DNA of 13,576 nt from Aquirufa sp. (GCA_030833145.1 JAURHT010000048.1:1-13576), one strand, 5' to 3'. Numbered from the stretch's first letter, positions 1 to 6,717 are shown. Numbers and translations: made by a program. Notes: generated from the letters alone by a model not told the origin.

Positions 1-172
1 AGCCGCAAGTATTAATTACGACGATATTTGCCTTGTCCTTTTTCGCCTCGTGGGTCACCTCTAATCCATTCCCTTTTAATTGGGTGTAGAGTACTTCCGA
101 ATCGACTAGATTCTTCGAACAACCGAGGGTAATGATGTTGATGGAGGGCTTTGGGGCTACTTTGGTCTTCAT
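1..172 (-). CDS. rimO: RimO, ribosomal protein S12 methylthiotransferase (5' part only)
   Basis: Partial gene: the first 57 codons, running off the left edge. RimO is a radical-SAM enzyme that adds a methylthio group to a conserved Asp of ribosomal protein S12, using two iron-sulfur clusters. Only the start of the N-terminal UPF0004 (methylthiotransferase) domain is here. It shows the RimO signature LGCSKNLVDSEVL at residues 16-28 and NTCG at 54-57. Cys18 and Cys56 would be two of the three Cys ligands of the auxiliary cluster. SKNxVDSE favours RimO over MiaB, which has QMN at this place. The start is the only ATG in this frame just before the domain. A different minus-strand frame also stays open through 236, but its product resembles nothing. 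The central radical-SAM CxxxCxxC motif and the TRAM domain lie outside the window, so integrity cannot be judged. Confidence 0.92.
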   Translation of the reverse strand, partial: MKTKVAPKPSINIITLGCSKNLVDSEVLYTQLKGNGLEVTHEAKKDKANIVVINTCG

Positions 173-198
173 GGATTTTTATATCAGCCTGCAATTTA

Positions 199-227
199 CA
201 AAGATTTGACGCTAAAATTGCCCGCAA
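199..227 (-). promoter_or_regulatory. possible rimO promoter
   Basis: Read on the minus strand, TTG (225-227) is followed after 18 bases by AATCTTTG (199-206). This is one mismatch from the Bacteroidota primary-sigma pattern TTG-N19-TAnnTTTG. Transcription would begin about 20-25 bases before the rimO ATG. The match is by eye only. No equally good plus-strand promoter was found in the same divergent spacer; the closest is TAGTATTG at 254-261, which lacks a TTG at proper spacing. Confidence 0.35.
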
Positions 228-284
228 CAGATACAATTGTTGTAGACTTTTAGTAGTATTGTAAAAATCATAAACCTAATTAAT

Positions 285-992
285 ATGAACAAAATCGTTT
301 TAACCTGCGCGGCGGTCTGCTTCGCATTTGTGTCTTTTGGTCAAGGATTGAACCAGTTAACAAAGGCAGAAAAGAAAAATGGAACACAATTATTATTTGA
401 TGGAAAAACCTTCACGGGCTGGCACAGCTACGGAAAAGGAGATAAAGTAGGATCTTCTTGGACGATCGAAGATGGCGTGATCGGTTTCGATGCAGCGAAA
501 AAAGACGGTGGCGATTTAGTGACAAATGACTCTTTTGATAATTACGATTTCTCAGTAGATTGGAAGATCTCTGTGAATGGAAACTCGGGTATTATCTTCA
601 ATGTGACAGATGATCCGAAGAAATACCACGCGACGTATGTGACGGGTCCAGAAATGCAGGTTTTGCACGATGAAGGTCACCCAGATGGAAAAATCATCAA
701 ACACAATTCAGGTGACTTATATGATTTGATCAAATCATCCGTGAATGTAACGAAGCCGGTAGGCGAGTGGAATACGGCGCGTATTGTGAATAATAAGGGC
801 TTATTGCAATTGTATTTGAATGGTTCCAAAGTAGTGGAGACACGCACGGATGACCAAAACTGGAAAGATTTAATCGCTGGTTCTAAGTTCAAAGGAATGC
901 CGGATTTCGGAAAAGTAATGCAAGGCCACATCGCATTGCAAGATCACGGAAACCAAGTTTGGTTCAGAAACATTAAGATTAGAAAATTATAA
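285..992 (+). CDS. secreted DUF1080 / 3-keto-disaccharide hydrolase-like protein
   Basis: A 235-residue exported protein of the DUF1080 (PF06439) family, a concanavalin-like beta-sandwich. Some members hydrolyse 3-keto-glycosides; many Bacteroidota carry numerous paralogs of unknown substrate. Residues 1-19 form a signal peptide with probable signal peptidase I cleavage SFG/Q, and no lipobox is present. Family marks follow in order: LFDGKTFTGW (37-46), a GNSGIIFNV strand (99-107), GPEMQVLHD (121-129), WNTARI (162-167), a LYLNG hairpin (176-180) and the closing QGHIALQDHG (213-222) with WFRNIKIR (226-233). Length is normal for a single-domain member. The ATG at 285 directly precedes the signal peptide; no Shine-Dalgarno sequence is present. 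It is monocistronic and ends at a strong hairpin. Family assignment is firm. The reaction and substrate are inferred from the family only. Confidence 0.9.
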   Translation: MNKIVLTCAAVCFAFVSFGQGLNQLTKAEKKNGTQLLFDGKTFTGWHSYGKGDKVGSSWTIEDGVIGFDAAKKDGGDLVTNDSFDNYDFSVDWKISVNGNSGIIFNVTDDPKKYHATYVTGPEMQVLHDEGHPDGKIIKHNSGDLYDLIKSSVNVTKPVGEWNTARIVNNKGLLQLYLNGSKVVETRTDDQNWKDLIAGSKFKGMPDFGKVMQGHIALQDHGNQVWFRNIKIRKL

Positions 993-998
993 AAAATG

Positions 999-1033
999 AA
1001 AGGCCTCGATTTTGCGATCGAGGCCTTTTTTTT
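999..1033. terminator. intrinsic terminator shared by two convergent genes
   Basis: A perfect 12-bp stem (999-1010 with 1017-1028) encloses the 6-base loop TTTGCG and is followed by T to position 1033. On the opposite strand the same stem is followed by a broken T-run from the A-rich 991-996 stretch, so it probably also stops transcripts coming from the minus-strand lactonase gene that ends at 1059. It lies 6 bases past the DUF1080 stop codon. Confidence 0.87.
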
Positions 1034-1040
1034 GTGTTTT

Positions 1041-1060
1041 CGCGCGGATTCGCGCGGATT
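1041..1060. repeat. two tandem copies of a 10-base unit
   Basis: CGCGCGGATT occurs twice, directly adjacent, at 1041-1050 and 1051-1060. The second copy runs into the stop codon of the minus-strand lactonase gene (1059-1061). It is GC-rich compared with its AT-rich surroundings and contains the self-complementary CGCGCG. Whether it belongs to a dispersed family cannot be seen from one window. Confidence 0.8.
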
Positions 1061-2066
1061 ATTTCAGTCCTTTCGTCTTCGTCTTTACTCGCAGCAGATT
1101 CATCTTCGAAGTAATAAACAAGGTCGAACCATCCTCTCCAAAGTTCACATTCGAGTTCGGGTTCCCCGTCTCGATGCGTCCCAGTAATTTACCCGCTGGG
1201 CTAATGATTAAAATTCCGCCTGGACCCGTCGTCCAAATATTACCTTTTGAATCTAGCTTCATTCCATCATAGCCACCACGAATTCCTTGCTTTGCTAATT
1301 CGGCAGCGTCAAAGAACACAGATGGTTCGCCTAGATTCCCTTTTTTATCAACAGGGAAAGCTAGAATGTGCGATTCTTTGGGTTCAGATGAGCCCACATA
1401 CAACATACTTTCGTCTAGGTTCATCGCTAGGCCATTTGGTCTGGCCATCTTGTCGTATTGCAAGCTCAATTCTCCCTTTTTTGTAATGCGGTACACCCCT
1501 TGATAAGCTAATTCCTTTGCCGGTTCTTCTTTCCCTCGACCTGGTAAACCGTAGGGAGGATCGGTGAAATAGTAATCGCCGTTTTTGGCTTGGATGACGT
1601 CGTTTGGGCTATTGAGTTTTTTGCCTTCCCATAATCCAGTGAGGGATTTTTTTGATTCTGGTTTTCCCAAAGGCATTTCAGCAATTCTACGGTTCCCGTG
1701 TTCAGCTGAAACTAGGTTTCCTTTTTGGTTAATGATCAAGCCATTCGCGCCAGGTTCATACGAATAATATTCTTTCCCAGAATAACCGGATGGTGTTAAA
1801 TAGAGTACAGCGCCTCTCTCCGCGGTCCATTGGTATATCTTATTTTCAGGTACATCAGAGAATAAGAGATAGCTTCCTTTCTTCACCCAAACTGGTCCTT
1901 CAGACCAGGTATAGCCTTCAGCTACAATCTCAATAGGAGTGGAGGGGTCGATTAAAGAAGTCACAGATTCATCGTAGACGTGAATCTTACCTATCGTTTT
2001 GTATTGCGCATTCGCCGCCGAGCTTAATCCTAGGATTGTGATGAGCGGTAGTATTAATTTTTTCAT
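1059..2066 (-). CDS. secreted SMP-30/gluconolactonase/LRE-like protein
   Basis: A 335-residue six-bladed beta-propeller of the SMP-30/gluconolactonase family, which opens sugar lactones or related esters using one divalent metal. Residues 1-20 are a signal peptide with cleavage ANA/Q, so it acts in the periplasm or outside. Metal and substrate residues expected from SMP-30 structures are all visible: Glu56 in SEGPVW, Asn155 in SPNDV, Asn211 in RPNGLA and Asp267 in GYDGMKLD. The usual GNIWTTGPGG blade motif follows at 275-284. Length is typical for the exported Bacteroidota form. It converges on the DUF1080 gene and shares its terminator. An oxidised-sugar route joining the two is possible, but that is inference from position only. 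The exact lactone is unknown. Start ATG at 2066; prmC lies divergently 49 bases away. Confidence 0.9.
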   Translation of the reverse strand: MKKLILPLITILGLSSAANAQYKTIGKIHVYDESVTSLIDPSTPIEIVAEGYTWSEGPVWVKKGSYLLFSDVPENKIYQWTAERGAVLYLTPSGYSGKEYYSYEPGANGLIINQKGNLVSAEHGNRRIAEMPLGKPESKKSLTGLWEGKKLNSPNDVIQAKNGDYYFTDPPYGLPGRGKEEPAKELAYQGVYRITKKGELSLQYDKMARPNGLAMNLDESMLYVGSSEPKESHILAFPVDKKGNLGEPSVFFDAAELAKQGIRGGYDGMKLDSKGNIWTTGPGGILIISPAGKLLGRIETGNPNSNVNFGEDGSTLFITSKMNLLRVKTKTKGLK

Positions 2067-2090
2067 AGCGTTTTCATCGGTTTATAATTC

Positions 2091-2100
2091 GTAAATTTAC
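2091..2100. promoter_or_regulatory. palindromic GTAAATTTAC in the divergent lactonase/prmC spacer
   Basis: A perfect 10-base palindrome whose core TAAATTTA resembles the -7 box TAnnTTTG on both strands, with the last base differing. It lies 15 bases before the prmC ATG and 24 bases before the lactonase ATG. No TTG was found at the expected distance on either side, so this is a weak promoter or operator candidate. Confidence 0.25.
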
Positions 2101-2115
2101 CCAAATTCTCCACAA

Positions 2116-2961
2116 ATGAAATCGATTGCCAGTCCTATTCTCATCCAACAAATAATCGACGCGATTACGCCGCATTATGAGCCCACTGAGGCTCGTGCGA
2201 TTGCCTTTCGTTGCCTGGATTTGGGATGGAATTTGAGTTCGATGGATATCATTTTGAAAAAAGAGGTGGACTTGCCGGCGGATTGGGATTTGCGTCTGGG
2301 GCGTCTATCTGCTGGAGAACCTCTTCAATACGTGATGGGGAAGACCTATTTCCGGGATCATTTATTTCAAGTGAATTCGGATACCCTAATTCCGCGTCCG
2401 GAAACGGAAGAATTAGTGGATCTTGTTTTAAGACACGCACCCGAGAATGCCTCCGTTTTAGATGTGGGTACGGGTTCAGGTTGTATTCCAATTTCTTTGA
2501 AATTAGAACGGCCATCACTTTCGGTGGAGGCTTGGGATATTTCTGCAGGAGCGCTAGAAATGGCTCGTCAGAATGCAACGGCTTTAGAAGCTGAGGTGAA
2601 ATTTAAAGAACAAGATATTTTCGCCTGGCCTTCTACTGAAGGTAACTGGGATGTAATTGTGTCAAATCCGCCTTATGTTACAGAAGAGGAGAAAAAAGAG
2701 ATGGCGAATCACGTGCTTGATTATGAACCACATTTGGCCCTATTCGTTCCCAATGATGATGCATTAAGATATTATGCAGCCTTAGCTGATTTTGCGCTTG
2801 AAAGATTAACACAGGGCGGCTACTTATGTTTGGAAATTAACCAGTACTTTGGAACTCAAACCGTGGAGCTCTTGTTTAGCAAGGGTTTCCAAGAAGTCAA
2901 GTTATTAAAGGACTTTAAGGGGAACGACCGGATGATTGTGGCCCAAAAATCAGGTCTTTAA
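2116..2961 (+). CDS. prmC: PrmC, release factor glutamine N5-methyltransferase
   Basis: A 281-residue SAM-dependent methyltransferase that methylates the Gln of the GGQ motif in release factors RF1/RF2 in the cytoplasm, supporting translation termination. The N-terminal helical domain (about 1-85) holds the release factor. The linker QYVMGKTYF (71-79) and the IPRPETEELVD signature (92-102) are typical. The Rossmann-like catalytic domain shows motif I VLDVGTGSGC (114-123) for SAM binding and the substrate-Gln-binding NPPYV (184-188). Length is normal. The ATG at 2116 gives the expected N-terminus; no Shine-Dalgarno sequence is present, as in its neighbours. The next gene, lemA, starts 50 bases downstream and seems to have its own promoter element. 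NPPY with the PRPETEEL block separates it from RlmB/PrmB-type relatives. Confidence 0.95.
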   Translation: MKSIASPILIQQIIDAITPHYEPTEARAIAFRCLDLGWNLSSMDIILKKEVDLPADWDLRLGRLSAGEPLQYVMGKTYFRDHLFQVNSDTLIPRPETEELVDLVLRHAPENASVLDVGTGSGCIPISLKLERPSLSVEAWDISAGALEMARQNATALEAEVKFKEQDIFAWPSTEGNWDVIVSNPPYVTEEEKKEMANHVLDYEPHLALFVPNDDALRYYAALADFALERLTQGGYLCLEINQYFGTQTVELLFSKGFQEVKLLKDFKGNDRMIVAQKSGL

Positions 2962-2972
2962 AATTTAACTCG

Positions 2973-2980
2973 TATTTTTG
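2973..2980 (+). promoter_or_regulatory. -7 box, likely promoter of the lemA-TPM unit
   Basis: TATTTTTG matches TAnnTTTG exactly and lies 31 bases before the lemA ATG in the short spacer after prmC. No TTG sits at the usual 17-23-base distance upstream, so the -33 half is missing or degenerate. The AT-rich setting makes a chance match possible. Confidence 0.4.
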
Positions 2981-3011
2981 TTTCAACTAAAACCAATTAA
3001 AATTTATCAAG

Positions 3012-3605
3012 ATGAATAAGACAGTATGGATTGTTTTGGGAGTGATTGCTCTCGTGATTTTTTGGGGTGTAGGTTCACGTAATAGCATGGCTACATCGGA
3101 TCAGGACGTAAAAGCGAAATGGGCGAACGTTCAAAGTGCGTACCAGCGTCGTGCGGATTTAATTCCCAACTTAGTGAAGACGGTGCAAGGTGTGGCTAAT
3201 TTCGAGAAATCGACATTAACGGCGGTAATCGAAGCGCGTGCAAGTGCAACACAAATGAAATTAGATTCGAAGGATTTAAGTCCACAGAATTTGCAAAAAT
3301 ACCAAGCGGCACAGTCTTCTTTAGGGGGAGCTTTATCGCGTTTGATGGTGGTGGCTGAAAACTACCCACAGTTAAAGGCGACGGAAAACTTCTCTGAATT
3401 GCAAGCTCAGTTAGAAGGAACCGAAAACCGCATCAAAGAAGAACGTGATAATTTCAACACGGCTGTTCAAGGGTACAATACGTTAATCGTCACTTTCCCT
3501 AACAACTTAATCGCTTCTTTCTCCGGATTTGCAGAGAAAGGATTCTTCCAAGCAGAAGCTGGATCAGAGAAAGCGCCGGAAGTGAATTTTGACGAAAAGA
3601 AATAA
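3012..3605 (+). CDS. lemA: LemA family membrane-anchored protein
   Basis: A 197-residue LemA-family protein: one N-terminal membrane helix (about 4-20) followed by a long-helix bundle. Biochemical function is not established for the family; Bacteroidota often place it beside TPM-domain genes, as here. Conserved family blocks are VQSAYQRRADLIPNLV (40-55), the EARASA segment (about 74-79), LSRLMVVAENYPQLKA (109-124) and EGTENRIKEERDNFN (135-149), then NTLIVTFPNNLIASFSGF (156-173). Length is typical. The stop codon is only 2 bases before the next ATG, so translation of the two is probably coupled. The spacing suggests one transcript with both TPM genes. Possible roles such as membrane stress or signalling are speculation. 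Confidence 0.93.
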   Translation: MNKTVWIVLGVIALVIFWGVGSRNSMATSDQDVKAKWANVQSAYQRRADLIPNLVKTVQGVANFEKSTLTAVIEARASATQMKLDSKDLSPQNLQKYQAAQSSLGGALSRLMVVAENYPQLKATENFSELQAQLEGTENRIKEERDNFNTAVQGYNTLIVTFPNNLIASFSGFAEKGFFQAEAGSEKAPEVNFDEKK

Positions 3606-3607
3606 GG

Positions 3608-4030
3608 ATGTTGTCAGAAGAACACCAAAACCTAATTTTGCAAGCCATCCAAGACGCTGAATTACAGACGTCTGGGGAGATTCGCGTACACGTGGAAAGC
3701 CATTGCGCCGGACACCCGATTGATCGGGCGAAGGAGTTATTTTTTCAATTGGGTATGCAGAAGACGGATTTGCAGAATGGGGTTTTGGTGTATCTGGCCA
3801 TCAAAGACCGCATGTTTAGTATCATCGGGGACAAGGGAATCGATGCGAAAGTGCCGGCGGAGTTTTGGGAAACCATTCGCGATGAAATGCGTGCTTATTT
3901 AGCAAAGAATGAATTCGGAGCTGGATTAGCTCACGGCGTGAAGCGTACTGGAGAGGTCTTAGCAGGCTTTTTCCCTTACGAGGCGGGAGATGTAAATGAA
4001 TTGTCGAACGAGATCTCCTTTGGGCTCTAA
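3608..4030 (+). CDS. small TPM-domain protein without signal peptide
   Basis: A 140-residue protein consisting almost only of a TPM domain (PF04536; TLP18.3/Psb32/MOLO-1 fold). It opens straight into the domain: an N-terminal helix, then SGEIRVHVE (22-30), a NGVLVYLAIKDRMFSIIGD strand pair (57-75), and a helix with the GAGLAHGVKRTG segment. No signal peptide or membrane helix is visible, so a cytosolic location is predicted, unlike its neighbour. Some TPM proteins of plants were reported to have acid phosphatase activity; in bacteria the role is unclear. The start lies 2 bases after the lemA stop, and the next gene begins 9 bases after this one ends. The domain call rests on motif resemblance and the lemA context. 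It may bind the inner face of a LemA complex, which is inference. Confidence 0.82.
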   Translation: MLSEEHQNLILQAIQDAELQTSGEIRVHVESHCAGHPIDRAKELFFQLGMQKTDLQNGVLVYLAIKDRMFSIIGDKGIDAKVPAEFWETIRDEMRAYLAKNEFGAGLAHGVKRTGEVLAGFFPYEAGDVNELSNEISFGL

Positions 4031-4039
4031 CTAGTTTCT

Positions 4040-4783
4040 ATGCGCAAGCTTTTATTTCTACTTCTTTTTAGTGTACGACTTTTTGCTCAAGAAGGCATTC
4101 CTGCGAAACCGAATGGCTATATCCTAGATGAAGCGGGCCTGTTAAATCCGGAGGAGGAAAATGCGCTCGAGCAGAAGATGCGGGGCTATGCAGATTCCAC
4201 TTCGACACAGTTCGCGATTGTCCTTGTAAATTCAACCAATGGACGAGATCCTTACGATTATGCCATCGATCTGGCGAAGTCTTGGGGTGTAGGCCAAAAA
4301 GGCAAAAACAACGGCGTCGTCATTCTCGCAGCAATGCAGGATCGCAAATTACGTATAGTTACGGGTCGCGGCATCGAAGATGTCTTGCCGGACGCCATTT
4401 GTAAACGCCTTATTAACCGCATTTTAAAACCAAGTTTTAAAGGAGGTGCCTATTACCAAGGTTTAGATCAGGCGACCACCGAAATGATGCAGCGCGCCAG
4501 CGGGGAGTTCAAAAATGAGGATAGCGGTGATGAACCACAAGGAATTCCTCCATTTATCATCATCTTCCTTATTTTAGTCATTATCTCGATTATCAAAGCC
4601 ATTCGCAACCGCGGGGGTGGAGGAGGTCCCGGATCTAGAGGAGGCGGAATGTTTTTTCCACCTATCTTTTTAGGCGGTGGAGATTACGGCCGTGGAGGCT
4701 CTGGCGGAGGAGGCGGAGGATTTGATTTCGGCGGCTTTGGCGGAGGGGACTTCGGCGGAGGCGGTGCCGGAGGCGATTTTTAA
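4040..4783 (+). CDS. exported, membrane-anchored TPM-domain protein with glycine-rich tail (YgcG-like)
   Basis: A 247-residue protein in four parts: signal peptide 1-16 with cleavage LFA/Q; TPM domain about 25-155; one membrane helix 171-188; and a tail 190-247 that is mostly Gly with some Phe and Asp. In the TPM domain the family blocks YILDEAGLL (27-35), [10 protein letters not shown] (56-65), [17 protein letters not shown] (82-98) and [15 protein letters not shown] (104-118) are clear. The domain should face the periplasm and the Gly-rich tail the cytoplasm, given one membrane span. The same layout is common in proteins encoded beside lemA. Biochemical role is unknown. It follows the small TPM gene by 9 bases and ends 13 bases before gmhA. 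No frameshift is visible despite the repetitive tail. Confidence 0.88.
   Translation: MRKLLFLLLFSVRLFAQEGIPAKPNGYILDEAGLLNPEEENALEQKMRGYADSTSTQFAIVLVNSTNGRDPYDYAIDLAKSWGVGQKGKNNGVVILAAMQDRKLRIVTGRGIEDVLPDAICKRLINRILKPSFKGGAYYQGLDQATTEMMQRASGEFKNEDSGDEPQGIPPFIIIFLILVIISIIKAIRNRGGGGGPGSRGGGMFFPPIFLGGGDYGRGGSGGGGGGFDFGGFGGGDFGGGGAGGDF
4610..4780 (+). repeat. glycine-codon-rich low-complexity tract
   Basis: Irregular runs of GGN codons (GGAGGCGGA and variants) encode the Gly-rich tail of the TPM protein. The tract is markedly richer in G than its surroundings. Runs such as these are prone to length change by slippage and also hold open a meaningless second frame, which merges with gmhA downstream. 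Confidence 0.65.
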
Positions 4784-4784
4784 T

Positions 4785-4792
4785 TATCTTTG
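4785..4792 (+). promoter_or_regulatory. -7 box of a gmhA promoter, probably giving a leaderless mRNA
   Basis: TATCTTTG matches TAnnTTTG exactly, with only four bases between it and the gmhA ATG at 4797. In this promoter class transcription starts about 4-7 bases after the box, which falls on or next to the ATG. The expected -33 TTG is represented only by GTG (4764-4766, 18 bases upstream), lying inside the Gly-rich coding tract. Confidence 0.5.
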
Positions 4793-4796
4793 CATT

Positions 4797-5369
4797 ATGA
4801 ATAATCTGATCACCCAATCCCTACAAGAGTCTCAGCAAGTATTAGCTGATTTCTTAGCGAATCCTGCAAAGATTGAAGCCATTGAAAAGGCGGCTGACGT
4901 ATTAGTGGAGGCCTTAAAGAACGGAAATAAGATTTTGTCTTGTGGGAACGGTGGAAGTCATTGCGATGCCATGCATTTCGCAGAGGAATTATCTGGTCGT
5001 TACCGAGAGAATCGCCCAGCTTTAGCGGCGATGGCGATTTCAGATCCATCCCACATTTCTTGTGTGAGCAATGACTTTGGGTATAATTACATCTTTTCTC
5101 GCTTCATTGAAGGATTAGGAAATAAAGGCGATGTATTAGTAGGTATTTCTACTTCAGGAAACTCAGCCAATATTATGGAGGCAGTGAAGGCTGCTCAAGC
5201 AAAAGGAATGGAAGTGATTCTCTTAACGGGTAAAGATGGCGGTCAATTAGCGGCTTATGGTTGCCATGAAATAAGAGTGGACCACTTTGGTTACGCAGAT
5301 CGCATTCAAGAAATCCACATCAAAGTGATCCACATATTGATTCAGTTAATTGAATCGAAATTATTCTAG
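4797..5369 (+). CDS. gmhA: GmhA, sedoheptulose-7-phosphate isomerase
   Basis: A 190-residue SIS-fold isomerase converting sedoheptulose 7-phosphate to D-glycero-manno-heptose 7-phosphate, the first step to the ADP-heptose used in lipopolysaccharide core or other glycans. The sequence follows the E. coli enzyme closely: [18 protein letters not shown] (48-65), RYRENRP (68-74), the phosphate-binding STSGNSAN (118-125), LTGKDGG (143-149) and [18 protein letters not shown] (163-180). Glu64 and His179 correspond to the catalytic pair known as Glu65 and His180 in E. coli. The start at 4797 gives an N-terminus equal to the family's. A longer in-frame reading from 4677 translates the Gly-rich tract out of frame and is rejected. 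The other heptose genes (hldE, gmhB, hldD) are not here. The gene stops one base before the converging ftsA stop, with no terminator hairpin seen. Confidence 0.94.
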   Translation: MNNLITQSLQESQQVLADFLANPAKIEAIEKAADVLVEALKNGNKILSCGNGGSHCDAMHFAEELSGRYRENRPALAAMAISDPSHISCVSNDFGYNYIFSRFIEGLGNKGDVLVGISTSGNSANIMEAVKAAQAKGMEVILLTGKDGGQLAAYGCHEIRVDHFGYADRIQEIHIKVIHILIQLIESKLF

Positions 5370-5370
5370 C

Positions 5371-6717
5371 TTAATACGAGGCGTCGCCACCCTCATCGTC
5401 ACCCATAACTACATCCACCATTTTGCGGAACAAATCGCCGATGCGCGGCGCTGGTTTCGAAGGTTTAGATTCTGTGTAACCGGATTCTTTCGCCATTTCC
5501 TTTACAGGCGCACTTGCCATGGCAGCCTCATCTGCATCAGCCGATTCTTGTTGATCGTAATAGACTTGCACTAAACCTATCACGGTAGCGAATGATGGAT
5601 CTTTGATCTCGGTCGCAATGGCTGGGTTAGCCGAAGTAGCGTTCGGATCTCCGATGCGCGCATCTAGGTTCGTGAATTTTTGGAATAATTCATCAATGTA
5701 CGGGAGTTGCGCTCCACCACCGGTTAAAACTAAGCCGGCTTTTAATTGCTTACTATCTGTGTGCTTCGAAATTTCAGCCACGACAATCGCTGCTAATTCC
5801 TTCAAACGCTCTTCGATGATAATCGCTAAGTTCTTCACAGAAACCGGCGTAGCCTTTCGTCCTGCAATCCCTGGGATCATCACAACTTCGCTAACCGGAA
5901 TATCTTTCTGGATCGCTGACCCAAAACGTACCTTCAACGTCTCCGCGTGATCACGGGATATCTCTAATCCGGATTGAATATCATCCGTTAGCAAATCTCC
6001 GCCCCAATTTAATACAGTGGCGTGCTTTAAACGGTTGTTTTGGAAAATACTAATCTCGGTAGTTCCGCTACCTAAGTCTACTAAAACAACTCCTTCTTGC
6101 TTTTCTTCTTTATTCAAGACAGAGCTTGCTGTCGCTAAAGAACTGAAATAAACGTTTCCTTTCTTCAAGTGCTTCGTCTCCGCTGATTTCAAACACTGCG
6201 TTAACAAGTCGTTCTTGCTTGGATTCGCCGAAATGAAGACGAAATCCGCTTGAATTTTTTGACCGATTTGGCCGATGGGATCCAAGGTTTCTGGTAAGTT
6301 ACCTACTTTGAAACCGATAGGTAGCGTATGTAAAACGCAAGGGTTTTTATCTGCAAATGTGCGTTTTGCTTCCTCAAAAAGGCTCATCACCTCGTTGTTA
6401 GAAACGGGCTCTCTTTCGTTCTTGCGTAGCTTAGATAAGCTAAAGGGTTGTACTTTGATATGCGATCCTGACAAGTTCGATGCAAAGAAATGCTCCGAAT
6501 TCTTCCCGTCTAAGACGTGAGAAATTTGGTTCATCGCCTCTGATATAGCAGCGGTCGTTTTATTGATATTGACAATCTCGCCGTTTAAAACATTATTTGT
6601 ATTAACGGATGATCCTGTCGCTAAAATCTCTAATCTGCCTCGGTCGTTTTGCTTCCCTGCAATGGCTCTTACGTGAGAGCTACCAATATCTAAACCGATA
6701 ATTAAGTCGTTACGCAT
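5371..6717 (-). CDS. ftsA: FtsA, actin-like cell division protein
   Basis: A 448-residue actin-fold ATPase that tethers FtsZ filaments to the membrane and recruits the later divisome. Visible are the phosphate-1 motif GLDIGSSHVRAIAG (8-21), the inserted SHS2/1C domain (about 82-165), the phosphate-2 motif VDLGSGTTEIS (213-223), and the adenosine motif LTGGGAQLPYI (331-341). A variable linker (about 390-424) leads to the amphipathic membrane helix GDLFRKMVDVVMG (427-439), followed by an acidic end. All FtsA parts are present and the length is within the usual range. It is the last gene of the minus-strand division cluster, 45 bases after ftsQ. Its normal neighbour ftsZ is missing; a convergent gmhA stands there instead. 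Start ATG at 6717 is followed at once by the first beta-strand. Confidence 0.95.
   Translation of the reverse strand: MRNDLIIGLDIGSSHVRAIAGKQNDRGRLEILATGSSVNTNNVLNGEIVNINKTTAAISEAMNQISHVLDGKNSEHFFASNLSGSHIKVQPFSLSKLRKNEREPVSNNEVMSLFEEAKRTFADKNPCVLHTLPIGFKVGNLPETLDPIGQIGQKIQADFVFISANPSKNDLLTQCLKSAETKHLKKGNVYFSSLATASSVLNKEEKQEGVVLVDLGSGTTEISIFQNNRLKHATVLNWGGDLLTDDIQSGLEISRDHAETLKVRFGSAIQKDIPVSEVVMIPGIAGRKATPVSVKNLAIIIEERLKELAAIVVAEISKHTDSKQLKAGLVLTGGGAQLPYIDELFQKFTNLDARIGDPNATSANPAIATEIKDPSFATVIGLVQVYYDQQESADADEAAMASAPVKEMAKESGYTESKPSKPAPRIGDLFRKMVDVVMGDDEGGDASY

Noticed and set aside
12..236. 74-codon minus-strand reading frame at the left edge
   Set aside because: It overlaps rimO on the same strand in another frame; the rimO frame has clear LGCSKN and NTCG motifs and this one shows no family features.
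996..1486. Plus-strand reading frames of 63, 86 and 79 codons
   Set aside because: They run through the terminator or opposite the lactonase gene, and their products have no recognisable motifs.
2211..2594. 127-codon plus and 109-codon minus frames inside prmC
   Set aside because: Both are shadows of prmC, whose own frame carries all methyltransferase motifs.
4677..4796. 40-residue N-terminal extension of GmhA
   Set aside because: It reads the Gly-rich TPM codons out of frame. The ATG at 4797 matches the known GmhA N-terminus and follows the TPM stop.
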